This document shows positions 1 to 8,841 of a stretch of DNA of 64,000 bases, piece after piece. Origin of the DNA: Neorhizobium petrolearium. Its GTDB lineage: Bacteria > Pseudomonadota > Alphaproteobacteria > Rhizobiales > Rhizobiaceae. Every line of letters starts with the position of its first letter. Position 1 is the first letter of the stretch. The translations under genes were made by a program, and so were the position numbers. The notes beneath the pieces are model-generated. The model saw only the letters and a program-made list of their open reading frames with translations, ran no database searches and was not told the origin of the DNA. Location: positions 352,696 to 416,695 of the forward strand of contig NZ_JAGGJW010000004.1 in assembly GCF_017873175.1 (NCBI RefSeq), in the 5' to 3' direction.

Positions 1-54
1 CTTTTCAAGAATGGCGACATACATCATAATCATCTGCAATCGGAGGGAATATCC

Positions 55-690
55 ATGAAGGCTCTTTTCATTCTTGCAGCATCGGCCGCCATGACCGCTT
101 CTTCCGTTGTGTTCGCAGCAGATGCGGTCGAACAGATCCCCGCCGCGCCGGAAGTGGTGGAGACGCCATCCTTCACCTGGTCAGGCCCCTATATCGGGCT
201 CCACGGCGGTTATGCCTGGGGTGAAGGTGACGCGACGGCCGCCGGCGGCGGCAGTAACGACAATTTCGACGGCGGGCGCTTCGGCGGCTTCGTCGGTTAC
301 AACTGGCAGTTCTCCAACGGTTTCGTGGCCGGTGTCGAAGGCGACCTGAACTACGACTGGAACGAGAACAGCTATACGGGCGGTTTCGACATGGACACCG
401 GCTTCTCCGGTGGATTGCGCGGCCGCGTCGGTTATGCTTTCGACCGGGCATTGCTTTATGCGGCCGGCGGCTGGACGATGACCAATATCAGCGTCGAAGG
501 GCCGGGCGTGGATGACGACGACACCCTGCATGGCTGGACGGTCGGCGCCGGTCTGGACTATGCCTTCACCGACAATTTCTTCGGCCGGGTGGAATATCGC
601 TACAACGACTATGGCGACGGGGATCTCGGTGGCTTCGACACCGATTTCAACCAGCACATCATCAATGTCGGCATCGGCGTGAAATTCTGA
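55..690 (+). CDS. Outer membrane beta-barrel protein (Omp25/Omp31-like)
   Basis: The 211-residue product has an N-terminal signal peptide of about 21 residues ending VVFAA. Alternating aromatic/glycine strands follow (GPYIGLHGGYAWG, GGFVGYNWQF, GRVGYAFDRALLYAAGGW), and the protein ends in phenylalanine (IGVKF), as expected for a barrel inserted by the BAM complex. This matches the small 8-stranded OmpA-like porin family abundant in Rhizobiales (Omp25/Omp31, RopB). It should sit in the outer membrane as a structural protein or small-solute barrel. The ATG at 55 is preceded by a clear GGAGG at 42-46. It is followed by a hairpin terminator and appears monocistronic. Family assignment is solid; substrate or exact role is not visible. 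Confidence 0.9.
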   Translation: MKALFILAASAAMTASSVVFAADAVEQIPAAPEVVETPSFTWSGPYIGLHGGYAWGEGDATAAGGGSNDNFDGGRFGGFVGYNWQFSNGFVAGVEGDLNYDWNENSYTGGFDMDTGFSGGLRGRVGYAFDRALLYAAGGWTMTNISVEGPGVDDDDTLHGWTVGAGLDYAFTDNFFGRVEYRYNDYGDGDLGGFDTDFNQHIINVGIGVKF

Positions 691-730
691 GGCCTTGGAG
701 GCCCGCCCTCTGTCTGATTGTCATCACGAG

Positions 731-762
731 AAAGCCGCCTGAAGGAAACTTCCGGCGGTTTA
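731..762 (+). terminator. Rho-independent terminator after the porin gene
   Basis: CCGCC...GGCGG arms enclose an inner GAAG-GAAA-CTTC hairpin, with A-rich left and T-rich right flanks. It lies about 40 bases past the porin stop and just before the end of the opposing gene, so it may serve both strands. Confidence 0.6.
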
Positions 763-1017
763 TCCGGTCGGGTGAATTTGCCGAAGTGAAAAGGGGCGCG
801 GGCGCTGGGACCGCGACCGCAGATCGATCGTGTTCGTGGCCATTTCCAGCGCCGCAAGCCCCCTCGGCGTGATCAGGCGCGGATAGCTGTTCGTGCACAG
901 GCCCCGGCTACCCAGCTCTTCCAGGCATATCCATTCGGCCACGCTACCCGTGCCCGGACGCTGGCCGGCCAGCATCTGCAGGACTTCGATTTCAGGCTGT
1001 ATCAGATCGTCGTTCAA
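760..1017 (-). CDS. Hypothetical small winged-helix-like protein
   Basis: An 85-residue reading frame. Its first 60 residues (EIEVLQMLAG, then WICLEELGSRG, then YPRLITPRGLAALE) resemble the helix-turn-helix plus wing layout of small uncharacterised rhizobial proteins, in which ITPRGLAAL marks the wing and last helix. The start is uncertain: a TTG at 1017 is the first in-frame candidate and has only a weak ribosome binding site. The 44-codon ORF immediately upstream ends 8 bases before it, so translation could be coupled. The C-terminal 25 residues are basic and low in predicted structure. DNA binding is inferred from pattern only. Confidence 0.5.
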   Translation of the reverse strand: MNDDLIQPEIEVLQMLAGQRPGTGSVAEWICLEELGSRGLCTNSYPRLITPRGLAALEMATNTIDLRSRSQRPRPFSLRQIHPTG

Positions 1018-1025
1018 GATGGCGT

Positions 1026-1160
1026 TTATTCGTCGAATTCATAGGCACGAATTGTTTTCAGATTGGCCGCGAAATTCTCGGCCAGCCGCCATCCCGCCAA
1101 TATGATCCAGCCGACACCAAAAGCGGTAAGGAATGTTGCCGCGCCCCCAAACTCAATCAT
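1026..1160 (-). CDS. Single-pass membrane microprotein (44 aa)
   Basis: A short ORF with ATG at 1160 and stop TAA at 1026. Upstream is GGGGGGCAGGA, giving an AGGA ribosome site about five bases before the start. Residues 9-26 (TFLTAFGVGWIILAGW) form one hydrophobic helix, followed by an amphipathic stretch and an acidic end (YEFDE). It ends 8 bases before the TTG of the 85-residue gene and probably forms a two-gene unit with it. No family is recognised. The combination of ribosome site, membrane segment and tight spacing supports a real gene, but the size leaves doubt. Confidence 0.5.
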   Translation of the reverse strand: MIEFGGAATFLTAFGVGWIILAGWRLAENFAANLKTIRAYEFDE

Positions 1161-1390
1161 TGGTCCTGCCCCCCGATAAGCTCACCCCGAATAATATCCC
1201 GGACACACAACTGTAAAAACTTGGGAAATATACGTATTCGAACCTGATAATATTGCGCGGCGAGATCCCGGAAGCGAAGGTCCGCCTCATCATGTCACAG
1301 GGGCCGACACGAATTGACGTTTGTCAAAATTTTGAAAGGCTACTACTCTACAAGCTTGGGTAGTCATATCTGCCGTGACGGGGCGACATC

Positions 1391-1555
1391 GTGCAGGAAT
1401 TCATCGCGAAGAAAAACATCGAACGCTTTCGCTCGATGTTGCAAGCGGAAATGGATGAGGGCCGGAGGCGCATGCTCGAGAAGCTGATCGAGGAAGAAGA
1501 GCGCATCCTTGACGCCATCAAATCGGCGACGCAATCTGAGGGCGACCAGGACTGA
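1391..1555 (+). CDS. Small charged helical protein (54 aa)
   Basis: A GTG-started ORF. The frame is closed by a stop at 1376, so GTG 1391 is the only good start. The product is rich in Arg and Glu (NIERFRSML, GRRRMLEKLIEEEERILD) and should form one or two long helices, possibly a coiled coil. Short proteins with the NIERF...RRR..LE.L..EEE pattern are common in rhizobia and have no known function; this is recall of the pattern, not a search. It stands alone, with about 230 bases of intergenic DNA on each side and no recognised regulatory element. Confidence 0.6.
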   Translation: MQEFIAKKNIERFRSMLQAEMDEGRRRMLEKLIEEEERILDAIKSATQSEGDQD

Positions 1556-1778
1556 GGGATTGCCTTCCCCTGTCCCGCAGATGTCGACGTTTGGGTAGCA
1601 TGGCGGCACGCGACGGTCTCGCCCCGGCAGATCAAGAAACCGCCCCGGTTGCCGATGCAGCATCGAAGCATAAATCCCCGCTCCGACGGCCGAAGATGTG
1701 ATCCCGAACTTCATTTGAAGCTCAGGATCACACTGGTGCTCTACCGGGATTATGTTTCGGAGTTCTCTTCCAAGATGC

Positions 1779-2540
1779 TTAGATTCCGAGACCGCCGGCG
1801 ATATTTATGGCCTCGCCGTTGATGTAGCCCGCATGTGGTCCGGCGAGGAAGCAGATGGTTTCCGCCACTTCTGCGAGGGTCGCAATGCGGCGGATCGGAT
1901 GCATGTCAAGGATGGCGTCACGGTTCGGAAGCTCACCGGCAACCTCCGCCGCCATGTCCGTGGGCATGATGCCCGGCTGGACAACGTTGACGGTGATATT
2001 GCGGGGGCCAAGATCGCGCGCAATGCCCTTGGCGTATCCGGCGAGCGCCCACTTTGTTCCGGCATAGTCGGCGACGCCCGGGAAGGGCACATAGGAGCCG
2101 AGGAGAGAGCCCACGAAGATGATCCGGCCACCATCGGTCAATTTCGGCGCTGCCGCGCGCGTGTTGGCGATCGTACCCATGACGTTGACCTGCCACTGGC
2201 GGTTATATTTGTCTCCGTCGAGTTCCGGATCGTCGACAGTCTGCCCCTGGATCGCAATGCCGGCATTGTTCACGAGGATATCGAGCCTGCCGAACTCGGC
2301 AAGCACCCTGTCGATCAGAGGCCTGGCGGAAGCAAGGTCAGCCTGGTCGCTCTTTACCGCAATCGCCCGAATACCCTTTCCCCGGAGCTTCTCCACGACA
2401 GCTTCCGCCTTGTCCGCCGAGGTCGCGTAGCTGATGGCCACGTCTGCTCCGTGGTCGGCTAACGCTTCCGCAGTCGCGGCGCCAAGGCCGCGGGAGCCGC
2501 CGGTTACGAGAGCGACCTTTCCCTTCAGTATGTTCGACAT
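1779..2540 (-). CDS. SDR family NAD(P)-dependent oxidoreductase
   Basis: A 253-residue classical short-chain dehydrogenase/reductase. The Rossmann motif TGGSRGLG lies at residues 14-21, NNAG near residue 90 and the catalytic YxxxK as YAGTK near residue 164, with the catalytic serine upstream in FVGSLLGS. The C-terminal AINIAGGLGI is typical of the family. These enzymes use NAD(P)H to interconvert carbonyls and alcohols in the cytosol; the substrate cannot be told. It is transcribed divergently from a TetR regulator across twin dyad operators, so it is probably that repressor's target. Such TetR/SDR pairs often respond to reactive carbonyls or xenobiotics. Confidence 0.92.
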   Translation of the reverse strand: MSNILKGKVALVTGGSRGLGAATAEALADHGADVAISYATSADKAEAVVEKLRGKGIRAIAVKSDQADLASARPLIDRVLAEFGRLDILVNNAGIAIQGQTVDDPELDGDKYNRQWQVNVMGTIANTRAAAPKLTDGGRIIFVGSLLGSYVPFPGVADYAGTKWALAGYAKGIARDLGPRNITVNVVQPGIMPTDMAAEVAGELPNRDAILDMHPIRRIATLAEVAETICFLAGPHAGYINGEAINIAGGLGI

Positions 2541-2604
2541 GAGTACCCTTTCTAGGTTTGGTCAGGGCGCCGCCCGGTTGTGGTGAGCGACGCCGTCACT
2601 TTTA

Positions 2605-2681
2605 GTAACGAACGTTACGATAATGATCGGTATGAAATTTGACGACGACGGTCAAGAGGTTTAATAATGATCATTATGAAA
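2605..2681. promoter_or_regulatory. Twin operator region between SDR and TetR genes
   Basis: ATAATGATCATTAT (2664-2677) is a perfect 14-bp palindrome. A related copy, ATAATGATCGGTAT, lies at 2620-2633. Both are followed by GAAA, making direct repeats 44 bp apart. A further dyad, GTAACG-AA-CGTTAC, spans 2605-2618. The position between divergent genes fits binding sites for the adjacent TetR protein. Confidence 0.65.
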
Positions 2682-2698
2682 CAGGCCCGCTTGAACTG

Positions 2699-3310
2699 AT
2701 GGGACGCCATCGCGAATTTGACGTGGAGAAAGCGCTCGACGCCGTTTTGTGCGTTTTCTGGCGCAAGGGCTATGAGGGGGCATCCTACGCCGACCTGACC
2801 GCGGCCGCCGGTGTCGAGAGACCTGCCCTCTATTCGGCATTCGGCAACAAGGAAGCCCTCTTCCGCAAAGCCTTGATGCGCTATTACGAGCGATACCTGC
2901 ACTACATCCCGGCGGCGCTGGCGCTTCCGACAGCGCGAGAGGTCGCAGCCCACATTCTCTACAATGCAATCGACCTCAACACCCGTTATCCCGACCATAC
3001 GGGATGTCTGGTCATCAACGGTGTTCTGGCTGGATCGGATGAAGCGGAGCCTGTCCGGCAGGTGTTGATAGAGGCTCGCGCGGTTGCTGAGGCGCAGCTT
3101 CGCGAACGCTTCGAACAGGCGAAGGCCGAAGGCGACCTGCTGGAGACGGCCAGACCCGACGCCCTTGCAGCATTTCTTATGGCCGTGCTTCACGGCATGG
3201 CGGTGCAGGCCAAAGCCGGTTTCAGTCGTGAAACGCTTGAGGCTGTCGCCGAGCAAGCGCTGTCCACCTGGCCTGCGGGCAGTGCCGGATGCGCAAACAA
3301 ACGGCCTTGA
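2699..3310 (+). CDS. TetR/AcrR family transcriptional regulator
   Basis: A 203-residue regulator starting MGRHREFDVEKAL. The N-terminal helix-turn-helix (about residues 8-54) includes GASYADLTAAAGV and ALYSAFGNKEALFRKAL, the standard TetR recognition-helix pattern. The C-terminal ligand-binding part (CLVINGVLAGSDEA) resembles the TetR_C subgroup often paired with oxidoreductases. The frame extends upstream to a TTG at 2639, but that would translate through the palindromic operator, so ATG 2699 was preferred. It probably represses itself and the divergent SDR gene. The inducer is unknown. Confidence 0.88.
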   Translation: MGRHREFDVEKALDAVLCVFWRKGYEGASYADLTAAAGVERPALYSAFGNKEALFRKALMRYYERYLHYIPAALALPTAREVAAHILYNAIDLNTRYPDHTGCLVINGVLAGSDEAEPVRQVLIEARAVAEAQLRERFEQAKAEGDLLETARPDALAAFLMAVLHGMAVQAKAGFSRETLEAVAEQALSTWPAGSAGCANKRP

Positions 3311-3387
3311 TATCGGACAATGTGGCCCGTCCGTTTTCACGCAAGATGAATACCAGTTCCAAAGAAACCGAGTTGAGGAGCTGGAGC

Positions 3388-3597
3388 ATGAAAAGCATTA
3401 TCGCATTGACCGCCATTTGCATCGTTCTTGCCGGATGTACCCAGACGAGCCGCTATACCAGCGTGCCCGGATACGCCCATAGAACCGATCCCACCTGCAA
3501 AAGAACCCAACCACCCTCGAAATACGATCCGAAATGCGATTGCCCGGATGTGGGCTACGAGGGCTTTTCTCCTCCTGTCACATGCGGGTCCAGATAA
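3388..3597 (+). CDS. Small cysteine-rich lipoprotein
   Basis: A 69-residue product with a type II signal peptide: positively charged start, hydrophobic core, then lipobox LAGC with the modified cysteine at about residue 17. The mature part is short and polar and contains a Cys cluster (CKRT, KCDCPD, VTCGSR). The ATG at 3388 has a GAGGAG ribosome site; the longer frame to 3289 overlaps the TetR gene and is not needed. It is likely anchored in the membrane facing the periplasm. No family is recognised. The cysteines could bind metal or form disulfides, but nothing shows which. Confidence 0.7.
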   Translation: MKSIIALTAICIVLAGCTQTSRYTSVPGYAHRTDPTCKRTQPPSKYDPKCDCPDVGYEGFSPPVTCGSR

Positions 3598-3643
3598 AGG
3601 CGCCCTGCCGGCAGATGATGCAATGACGGTGAATGCCGGCCGG

Positions 3644-3844
3644 TCACGCCGCCACGGGTTGCGGCGTATAGCCCGCTTCGCGGATCGCTTCCTCGGCCTT
3701 TGCCGCATCGCCCTCGACTGTCACCCTGTGGACCGAGAGATCGATCGTCACCGCAGCATTCGGCAGGGCTTCGCCCAGCGCGCCGCGCACGGTCTTTTCG
3801 CAATGGCCGCAGGTCATGTCCGGTACGATGAAAGTCGCAGTCAT
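3644..3844 (-). CDS. copZ: Copper chaperone, heavy-metal-associated domain (CopZ-like)
   Basis: A 66-residue HMA-domain protein (MTATFIVPDMTCGHCEKTV). The MTCGHC motif carries the two metal-binding cysteines, and the size equals a lone beta-alpha-beta-beta-alpha-beta HMA fold. It is a cytosolic Cu(I) carrier expected to pass copper to CopA or to the HmrR sensor. ATG 3844 has AAGGAG nearby; the frame extends upstream without a ribosome site. It follows hmrR and copA on the same strand, with its own HmrR-type promoter overlapping the hmrR stop codon, so it can be transcribed separately. Confidence 0.9.
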   Translation of the reverse strand: MTATFIVPDMTCGHCEKTVRGALGEALPNAAVTIDLSVHRVTVEGDAAKAEEAIREAGYTPQPVAA

Positions 3845-3881
3845 TTTCAAGATTCTCCTTGTTGAGATAAACGCCTTCTGC

Positions 3882-3905
3882 ACCTTCCTATAACGGGAAG
3901 GTCAA
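3882..3905 (-). promoter_or_regulatory. HmrR/CueR-type promoter before copZ
   Basis: Read on the minus strand, a -35 TTGACC (3905-3900) runs into the dyad ACCTTCC-CGTTATA-GGAAGGT (3902-3882). This is the classical CueR/HmrR operator, lying in the long promoter spacer typical of MerR activators. It overlaps the 3' end of hmrR. Confidence 0.8.
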
Positions 3906-4339
3906 GCGGGCTGCTTGGTCTTTTTCGGCTCGGGGGACATCTTCCCCGGCGCGCTGCCGGCAAGGTCGTCGAGGATCGGGCAATTCGGGCGATGATCGCC
4001 GCCGCAGCAATGGGCCAGGTGCTTCAGCGTCTTCAACATGCCCTGCATTTCGGCAATGCGTCGTTCAAGATCGGCGATATGAGCCGTGGCGACGTCCTTG
4101 ACCGCCGCGCTTTCGCGACTCTTGTCCTGCCAGAGTTTCAGGAGCGTCTCGGTCTCTTCCAGCGAAAAGCCGAGCGAGCGCGCCCGCTTGATGAAGCGCA
4201 GGATGTGCACCTCGTCCTCGCCATAGACCCGGTAATTGTTGCCGCTGCGGCCCATGGGGCGGATCAACCCGATCTCCTCGTAATAGCGGATCATCTTGGC
4301 TGTCACGCCGGAAGCGTCGGAAGCCTGTCCGATATTCAT
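3902..4339 (-). CDS. hmrR: Cu(I)-responsive MerR-family regulator HmrR/CueR
   Basis: A 145-residue MerR protein. The winged helix is at residues 1-70 ([20 protein letters not shown]), a dimerisation helix follows, and the metal-binding loop is [14 protein letters not shown] with C112 and C120. Ser77 is also present, matching the Cu(I)-site residues C112, C120 and S77 of E. coli CueR. It twists long-spacer promoters into activity when Cu(I) binds. Its ATG overlaps the copA stop by four bases (ATGA), so the two are translationally coupled. Two matching operators, before copA and before copZ, are its visible targets. Confidence 0.95.
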   Translation of the reverse strand: MNIGQASDASGVTAKMIRYYEEIGLIRPMGRSGNNYRVYGEDEVHILRFIKRARSLGFSLEETETLLKLWQDKSRESAAVKDVATAHIADLERRIAEMQGMLKTLKHLAHCCGGDHRPNCPILDDLAGSAPGKMSPEPKKTKQPA

Positions 4340-6744
4340 CTCGTTTCTCCTATCGTTACCGCTTTCAGTCTCAGCGCATTGCCGAGCACGAAGACGCTCG
4401 ACAGCGCCATGGCGCCAGCCGCAATCATCGGCGACAGCGTGAGCCCGAAGGCGGGATAAAGCGCGCCCGCCGCGACCGGGATCAGCGCCACATTGTATCC
4501 GAAAGCCCAGAACAGGTTCTGCTTGATGTTCACCATGGTCGCGCGGCTCATGGCGATCGCCGAGACGGCACCGGAAAGCTCGCCGCCGACCAGCACGACG
4601 TCGGCGCTTTCGATCGCCACATCCGTGCCGGTGCCGATCGCGATGCCGATATCGGCTTCCGCCAATGCCGGCGCGTCGTTGATGCCGTCTCCGACGAAGG
4701 CGATCTTCCGGCCGCTTTGGCTTCGCTTGGCTCGCATCTCGTGGACCGCGGCGACCTTGCCTTCCGGCAGGACCTCGGCCACGACCCTGGTGATCCCGAC
4801 CTGGCGGGCGATGGCTTCCGCCGTCCGGCGGTTGTCGCCGGTCACCATGGCCACTTCGACGCCCATTTCCCGCAGCGCTCTGATCGCAGCCCGGCTTGCG
4901 GGCTTCAGGGGATCGGCAACGGCGATCACCGCGGCAAGCTTGCCGTCCACCGCGGCATAGAGCGGCGTCTTACCCTCGTCTGCAAGGCGGCTGGCCGCTT
5001 CTGCAAATCCCTCCACCGAAAGCCCGAGCTTCTCCATGAAGCGGTCGGCGCCCACGGCGATCTTGCGGCTATCGACCACCGCCTGAATGCCGTAGCCGGT
5101 GACGGATTCGAATCTTTCGGCCTTCGGCACGGCAATACCCTTTGCTTCCGCCGCCTTGACAATAGCTTCCGCGATCGGGTGTTCGGACTGCGCCTCGACG
5201 CTTGCCACCAGTTTCAGAACCTCGTCCCCGGCAAGGCCTTCGGTGGTGACGAGATCGGTCAATTCCGGCTGGCCCTTGGTCACCGTACCGGTCTTGTCCA
5301 GTACAACCAGGTTTACATTGCGCAGTTCCTGCAGCGCCTCGCCCTTGCGGAAGAGCACGCCGAATTCAGCCGCCCGGCCGCCGCCGACGACGATCGAGGT
5401 CGGCACGGCAAGCCCCATGGCGCAGGGGCAGGCGATGATCAGCACGGCAACCGCATTGATGAGCGCGTGGGTCAGCGCCGGGCTCGGGCCGTAAAAGGCC
5501 CAGACGGCGAAGGTGAGGACCGCGAACGCGATCACGACGGGTACGAACCAGGCAGTGATCTTGTCGACCAGGGTCTGGATCGGCAGTTTCGCCCCCTGCG
5601 CCTGTTCCACCATGCGGATGATCTGGGCCAGCATCGTGTCGCGGCCGACCTTGTCGGCGCGGAAGCGGAAGGAACCCGTCTTGTTGATGGTGCCGCCGAC
5701 CACGGTCGCACCGGCCGCCTTTTCCACCGGCAACGGCTCACCGGAGATCATCGATTCATCGACATTGGAAGAGCCGTCGATCACCGTGCCATCGACCGGA
5801 ATGCGCTCGCCGGGGCGGATGACGACGATATCGCCAGCTACCACCTCGCCGGCCGCGATATCGACCGTCTTTCCATCGCGCTCGACGCGGGCGGTCTTGG
5901 CCTGCAGACCGGCAAGCTTCTTGATCGCCTCGCCGGTGCGGCCGGCAGCGCGAGCCTCCAGGAGCCGGCCGAACAGGATGAGCGTGACGATCACCGTTGC
6001 CGCCTCGTAATAGACGAAGCGGGCGCTTTCGGGCAGCAGGTCCGGCGCAAAGGTCGTCACCAGCGAATAGCCATAGGCCGCGAGCACGCCAACGGCGACC
6101 AGCGAATTCATCTCCGGCGCGCCGCGCAGGAGCGCCGGCAGGCCGAGCCTGATGAAGCGGAAGCCCGGCCAGAAGATCACCGCCGTCGCGGCCAGGAAAT
6201 AGAGGTAGTAGAGATTCTGCGTGTCGATGATGCCCATCAGCCAGTGATGGAACGGATCATAGAAATGGCTGCCCATCTCCAGCACGAAAAGCGGCAGCGT
6301 CAGCACGAAGGCGACCGCAAGGTCGCGTTTCAGCTTCCCCTCCTCACCCTGGTGCATGTGTGCATGGTCGTGTCCGCCGGCGTGACCCGCATGGTCCCGG
6401 CCCGAGGGGTCAGGGCCCGCGTGGTCATGATGATGACCATGGCCGGCATGCCCCGCGGGAATCGCAGCCGGCGGCATTCCGGCCTCGCGGAGCGCGTGAT
6501 CCATGGCGCCCGGCGGGATTTCATAACCGACCTTTTTGATCGCTTTTTCAAGCTCTTCGGGCAAAAAGCCGTCCGCCGATTCCACCGTCAGCTTCTTCGT
6601 CGCGAAGTTGACCGCACTCTTGTCGATGCCCGGCACCTTGGCGGCCGCATTTTCCACACGGCGCACGCATGAGGCACAGGTCATGCCCTCGACCGGGATG
6701 GTGAAGGGTTCGCGAAGACGGTTCGGGTTTACGGTCTGGTTCAT
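4336..6744 (-). CDS. copA: Cu(I)-exporting P1B-type ATPase CopA
   Basis: About 802 residues. In order: one N-terminal HMA domain (MTCASC near residue 24), a His-rich linker at about 99-132, eight expected membrane segments, the A-domain SGEP (335), the transport motif CPC (440-442), the phosphorylation motif DKTGT (484), the SEHP nucleotide-site motif, and [10 protein letters not shown]. The last membrane segments carry the YN and MSS motifs of Cu(I) transporters. It pumps Cu(I) from cytosol to periplasm. ATG 6744 follows AGGGA; a GTG one codon earlier is possible. It is first in the copA-hmrR unit, behind an HmrR operator. Many homologues carry two HMA domains; here one is present plus the His-rich segment. 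Confidence 0.96.
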   Translation of the reverse strand: MNQTVNPNRLREPFTIPVEGMTCASCVRRVENAAAKVPGIDKSAVNFATKKLTVESADGFLPEELEKAIKKVGYEIPPGAMDHALREAGMPPAAIPAGHAGHGHHHDHAGPDPSGRDHAGHAGGHDHAHMHQGEEGKLKRDLAVAFVLTLPLFVLEMGSHFYDPFHHWLMGIIDTQNLYYLYFLAATAVIFWPGFRFIRLGLPALLRGAPEMNSLVAVGVLAAYGYSLVTTFAPDLLPESARFVYYEAATVIVTLILFGRLLEARAAGRTGEAIKKLAGLQAKTARVERDGKTVDIAAGEVVAGDIVVIRPGERIPVDGTVIDGSSNVDESMISGEPLPVEKAAGATVVGGTINKTGSFRFRADKVGRDTMLAQIIRMVEQAQGAKLPIQTLVDKITAWFVPVVIAFAVLTFAVWAFYGPSPALTHALINAVAVLIIACPCAMGLAVPTSIVVGGGRAAEFGVLFRKGEALQELRNVNLVVLDKTGTVTKGQPELTDLVTTEGLAGDEVLKLVASVEAQSEHPIAEAIVKAAEAKGIAVPKAERFESVTGYGIQAVVDSRKIAVGADRFMEKLGLSVEGFAEAASRLADEGKTPLYAAVDGKLAAVIAVADPLKPASRAAIRALREMGVEVAMVTGDNRRTAEAIARQVGITRVVAEVLPEGKVAAVHEMRAKRSQSGRKIAFVGDGINDAPALAEADIGIAIGTGTDVAIESADVVLVGGELSGAVSAIAMSRATMVNIKQNLFWAFGYNVALIPVAAGALYPAFGLTLSPMIAAGAMALSSVFVLGNALRLKAVTIGETR

Positions 6745-6791
6745 CACTGGATCCCTGGGAGCGGTATTTCTCTTTCCCGCCCTATGTGGGG

Positions 6792-6813
6792 CTTCCCATC
6801 ATGGGAAGGTCAA
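6792..6813 (-). promoter_or_regulatory. HmrR/CueR-type promoter of copA
   Basis: On the minus strand, TTGACC (6813-6808) overlaps the dyad CTTCCC-ATGAT-GGGAAG (6808-6792). This is a CueR/HmrR operator placed about 50 bases upstream of the copA start, with a -10-like CACATA after a 19-base spacer. Confidence 0.82.
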
Positions 6814-6925
6814 GGGGTGATGATGCGGATTTTTCGGCCTCGTCAGAACAGCAATTCGTCGCCGTTTCCGTGGCCGACCGCCAGACACGGACGGACGTCC
6901 GCGGGACCGTTGCTTGAGAGAGACG

Positions 6926-8047
6926 TTATTCGTCCTGGTCGCCGCGCTCTCCGATCCCGAAGATCGGCGCGCTCAACCCCGCGAGCAGGAGCACCAGTTC
7001 CGCCTGCCTTGTGGTACCGGTCTTGCTCATGATCCGCTTCAGGTGCGAGCGGACGGTTTCGAACGAAACGCCGAGCGAGGCGGCCACCGTTTCGGGCGTC
7101 TGGGCCATCGCAATCCCGCGCGCCACGCGGGCTTCGGCCGGCGTCAGGTCGAAGAGGCCGCAGAGAACCCGCATATCCGGTGAGCCGACCTTCCCCACCT
7201 CGGTCACCGCCAGAACCGCCATGGAACGGGAAAAGATATCGCGCGCCGCGCGGCGGATCGGCAGGAGATGCAGGATCAGCGCCGGCGCCCCGTCGCGCGC
7301 CATCATCGGCAGCGACTGCACCGTCGGCACGGCCTGAGCCCTGTAGCGCCTTATCGCATCATCCAGCAGCGCGTTCGCGCCCATCCCCTCCAGGATCAGC
7401 CGGTCGGCGGCGCCGGTGCGGATGCGGGGAGCGAGCGCCTCCATCTCGGGATTCATGGCGATCGCCTGGCCGCCATCGCCGATCACCGCCGCCGGCAGGC
7501 CGAGCATGGAAAGCGTCTCAGTCATCGAACGCGCCGCGTTGAAGGAAAGACGCGACGAAAGATAGGCGGCCCGGGCGATATCCGGCTTCAGAAGGTTGAG
7601 CCGAGCAAGCTCCTCGTCCGCAAAATGCTCGCGTCCATGGTTGCGCATGAGGATGATGGCGATCGTATGCCCGGTCGGCTCCTGGAATACGCAGCCGGCT
7701 TCCCACTGCACGCCGTGAGGTTCGAGAAAGATGGGACGGATGAGATCCTGCGCGTATTCCTCCTTCGTCAGGATGTCGATATCACGGCCGAAGGAGAAGG
7801 GCGATCGCTCCAGTGCCCTGGCCGCCCGGGTATTGTTCAGCCGATGCTCGCTTTTGGCGAACTCGACATAGGCTTCCGCAATATTGGGCGTCGTGACGAA
7901 GCGATGGCTGCCCTGGTGGTCGACGGTAAAAATGGAGGAACTGTCCGCCTCGACTACCGAGGCCAGATGTTCACAGGCCTCCGTCCAAAGCTCAGGGACG
8001 AGGGCTGCCTCGTAGAGGCGGTCTGCCAATGTACCTTCTGCCTTCAT
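6926..8047 (-). CDS. LuxR-type helix-turn-helix regulator
   Basis: A 373-residue protein with a C-terminal LuxR/GerE-type HTH at about residues 300-358 (LTPAEARVARGIAMAQ, SFETVRSHLKRIMSKTGT). The N-terminal 280 residues look like a degenerate PAS/GAF-type sensory region without a receiver Asp signature, so this is not a typical NarL-type response regulator. It stands alone, and no lactone-binding motif was recognised. ATG 8047 is preferred over the adjoining TTG at 8050. Similar orphan regulators are common in rhizobia; the signal and targets are unknown. Confidence 0.85.
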   Translation of the reverse strand: MKAEGTLADRLYEAALVPELWTEACEHLASVVEADSSSIFTVDHQGSHRFVTTPNIAEAYVEFAKSEHRLNNTRAARALERSPFSFGRDIDILTKEEYAQDLIRPIFLEPHGVQWEAGCVFQEPTGHTIAIILMRNHGREHFADEELARLNLLKPDIARAAYLSSRLSFNAARSMTETLSMLGLPAAVIGDGGQAIAMNPEMEALAPRIRTGAADRLILEGMGANALLDDAIRRYRAQAVPTVQSLPMMARDGAPALILHLLPIRRAARDIFSRSMAVLAVTEVGKVGSPDMRVLCGLFDLTPAEARVARGIAMAQTPETVAASLGVSFETVRSHLKRIMSKTGTTRQAELVLLLAGLSAPIFGIGERGDQDE

Positions 8048-8200
8048 CAAACTGCCATCGAATGGTTGAACTGACGGGCATCAGGTTTAACCGCCTCGGT
8101 CGGGAAGGTACATTCGCAAAATTACGTAAGTAAGAACTCGCTTTTTGAATGTATTTTGAATTTTACCTATCCGGCCGGCAGGTAATTCTCCACGACGTGG

Positions 8201-8662
8201 TCAGCCGTTTTCCCCGACCGTCAGCGGCCAGTCGACCAGATAATCTTCGAAGTCGTCGACATCGACATCCGCCTCGCTGACCGTTCGGCCGCGGGCGGAT
8301 ATGCCGGCGAGATGCACGGTCTCCGGATCGCCGGAGACGAGCGGGTGCCACCAGTAGAGGTCCTCGCCGTCACGCATCAGCCGGTAGCCGCAGGTGGGCG
8401 GCAGCCAGGCGATCTCGTCGACCGTGTCGGGTGTCAGCCGGATGCAATCCGGCACGGTTGCCTGACGGTTGTCGTAATCCTTGCAACGACAGCTTTCCCC
8501 GTCGAGGAGCCGGCAGGCCACGGACGTGAAGACCACGTCCCCCGTGTCCCAGTCCTCCAGCTTGTTAAGACAACAGAGTCCGCAGCCGTCGCAGAGGCTT
8601 TCCCATTCCTCCCCGCTCAGCTCATCGAGCCGCTTCGTCTTCCAGAAAGGTTCTTCCGTCAT
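8201..8662 (-). CDS. YcgN family cysteine-cluster protein (UPF0260)
   Basis: A 153-residue protein with the family's conserved cysteines: [14 protein letters not shown] near the N-terminus, then [19 protein letters not shown] and PPTCGYRL. These would form a CxxCxxxCC-type metal or zinc/iron site. The length equals the YcgN/UPF0260 norm. ATG 8662 was chosen because it gives the family's usual N-terminus ([14 protein letters not shown]); the frame continues upstream over the PBP promoter. Function in the family is unknown. It is transcribed divergently from the PBP gene. Confidence 0.9.
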   Translation of the reverse strand: MTEEPFWKTKRLDELSGEEWESLCDGCGLCCLNKLEDWDTGDVVFTSVACRLLDGESCRCKDYDNRQATVPDCIRLTPDTVDEIAWLPPTCGYRLMRDGEDLYWWHPLVSGDPETVHLAGISARGRTVSEADVDVDDFEDYLVDWPLTVGENG

Positions 8663-8841
8663 ATCACTTTCACGGCAACATGGAACGAATCGTCCATCTC
8701 GCCCTTTACCTGTTGCGATTTGACTATCGCGCTTAAACCATTTGTCAGCTATTGCTGAATAACGGTGAGAGCTCATGCCTTTGATCCCTTCATGGGGCGG
8801 CGTCAAGCACATCTCATTGAAAACGGGCGGGGGAATCCACG

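Noticed and set aside
1602..1703. 33-codon plus-strand frame
   Set aside because: Short, no ribosome site, no structural pattern.
2639..2698. TTG-started extension of the TetR gene
   Set aside because: It would translate through a perfect palindromic operator; ATG 2699 gives the normal TetR start.
4717..6672. Plus-strand open frame of about 650 codons opposite copA
   Set aside because: It mirrors copA codon structure, has no ribosome site and no protein family resemblance.
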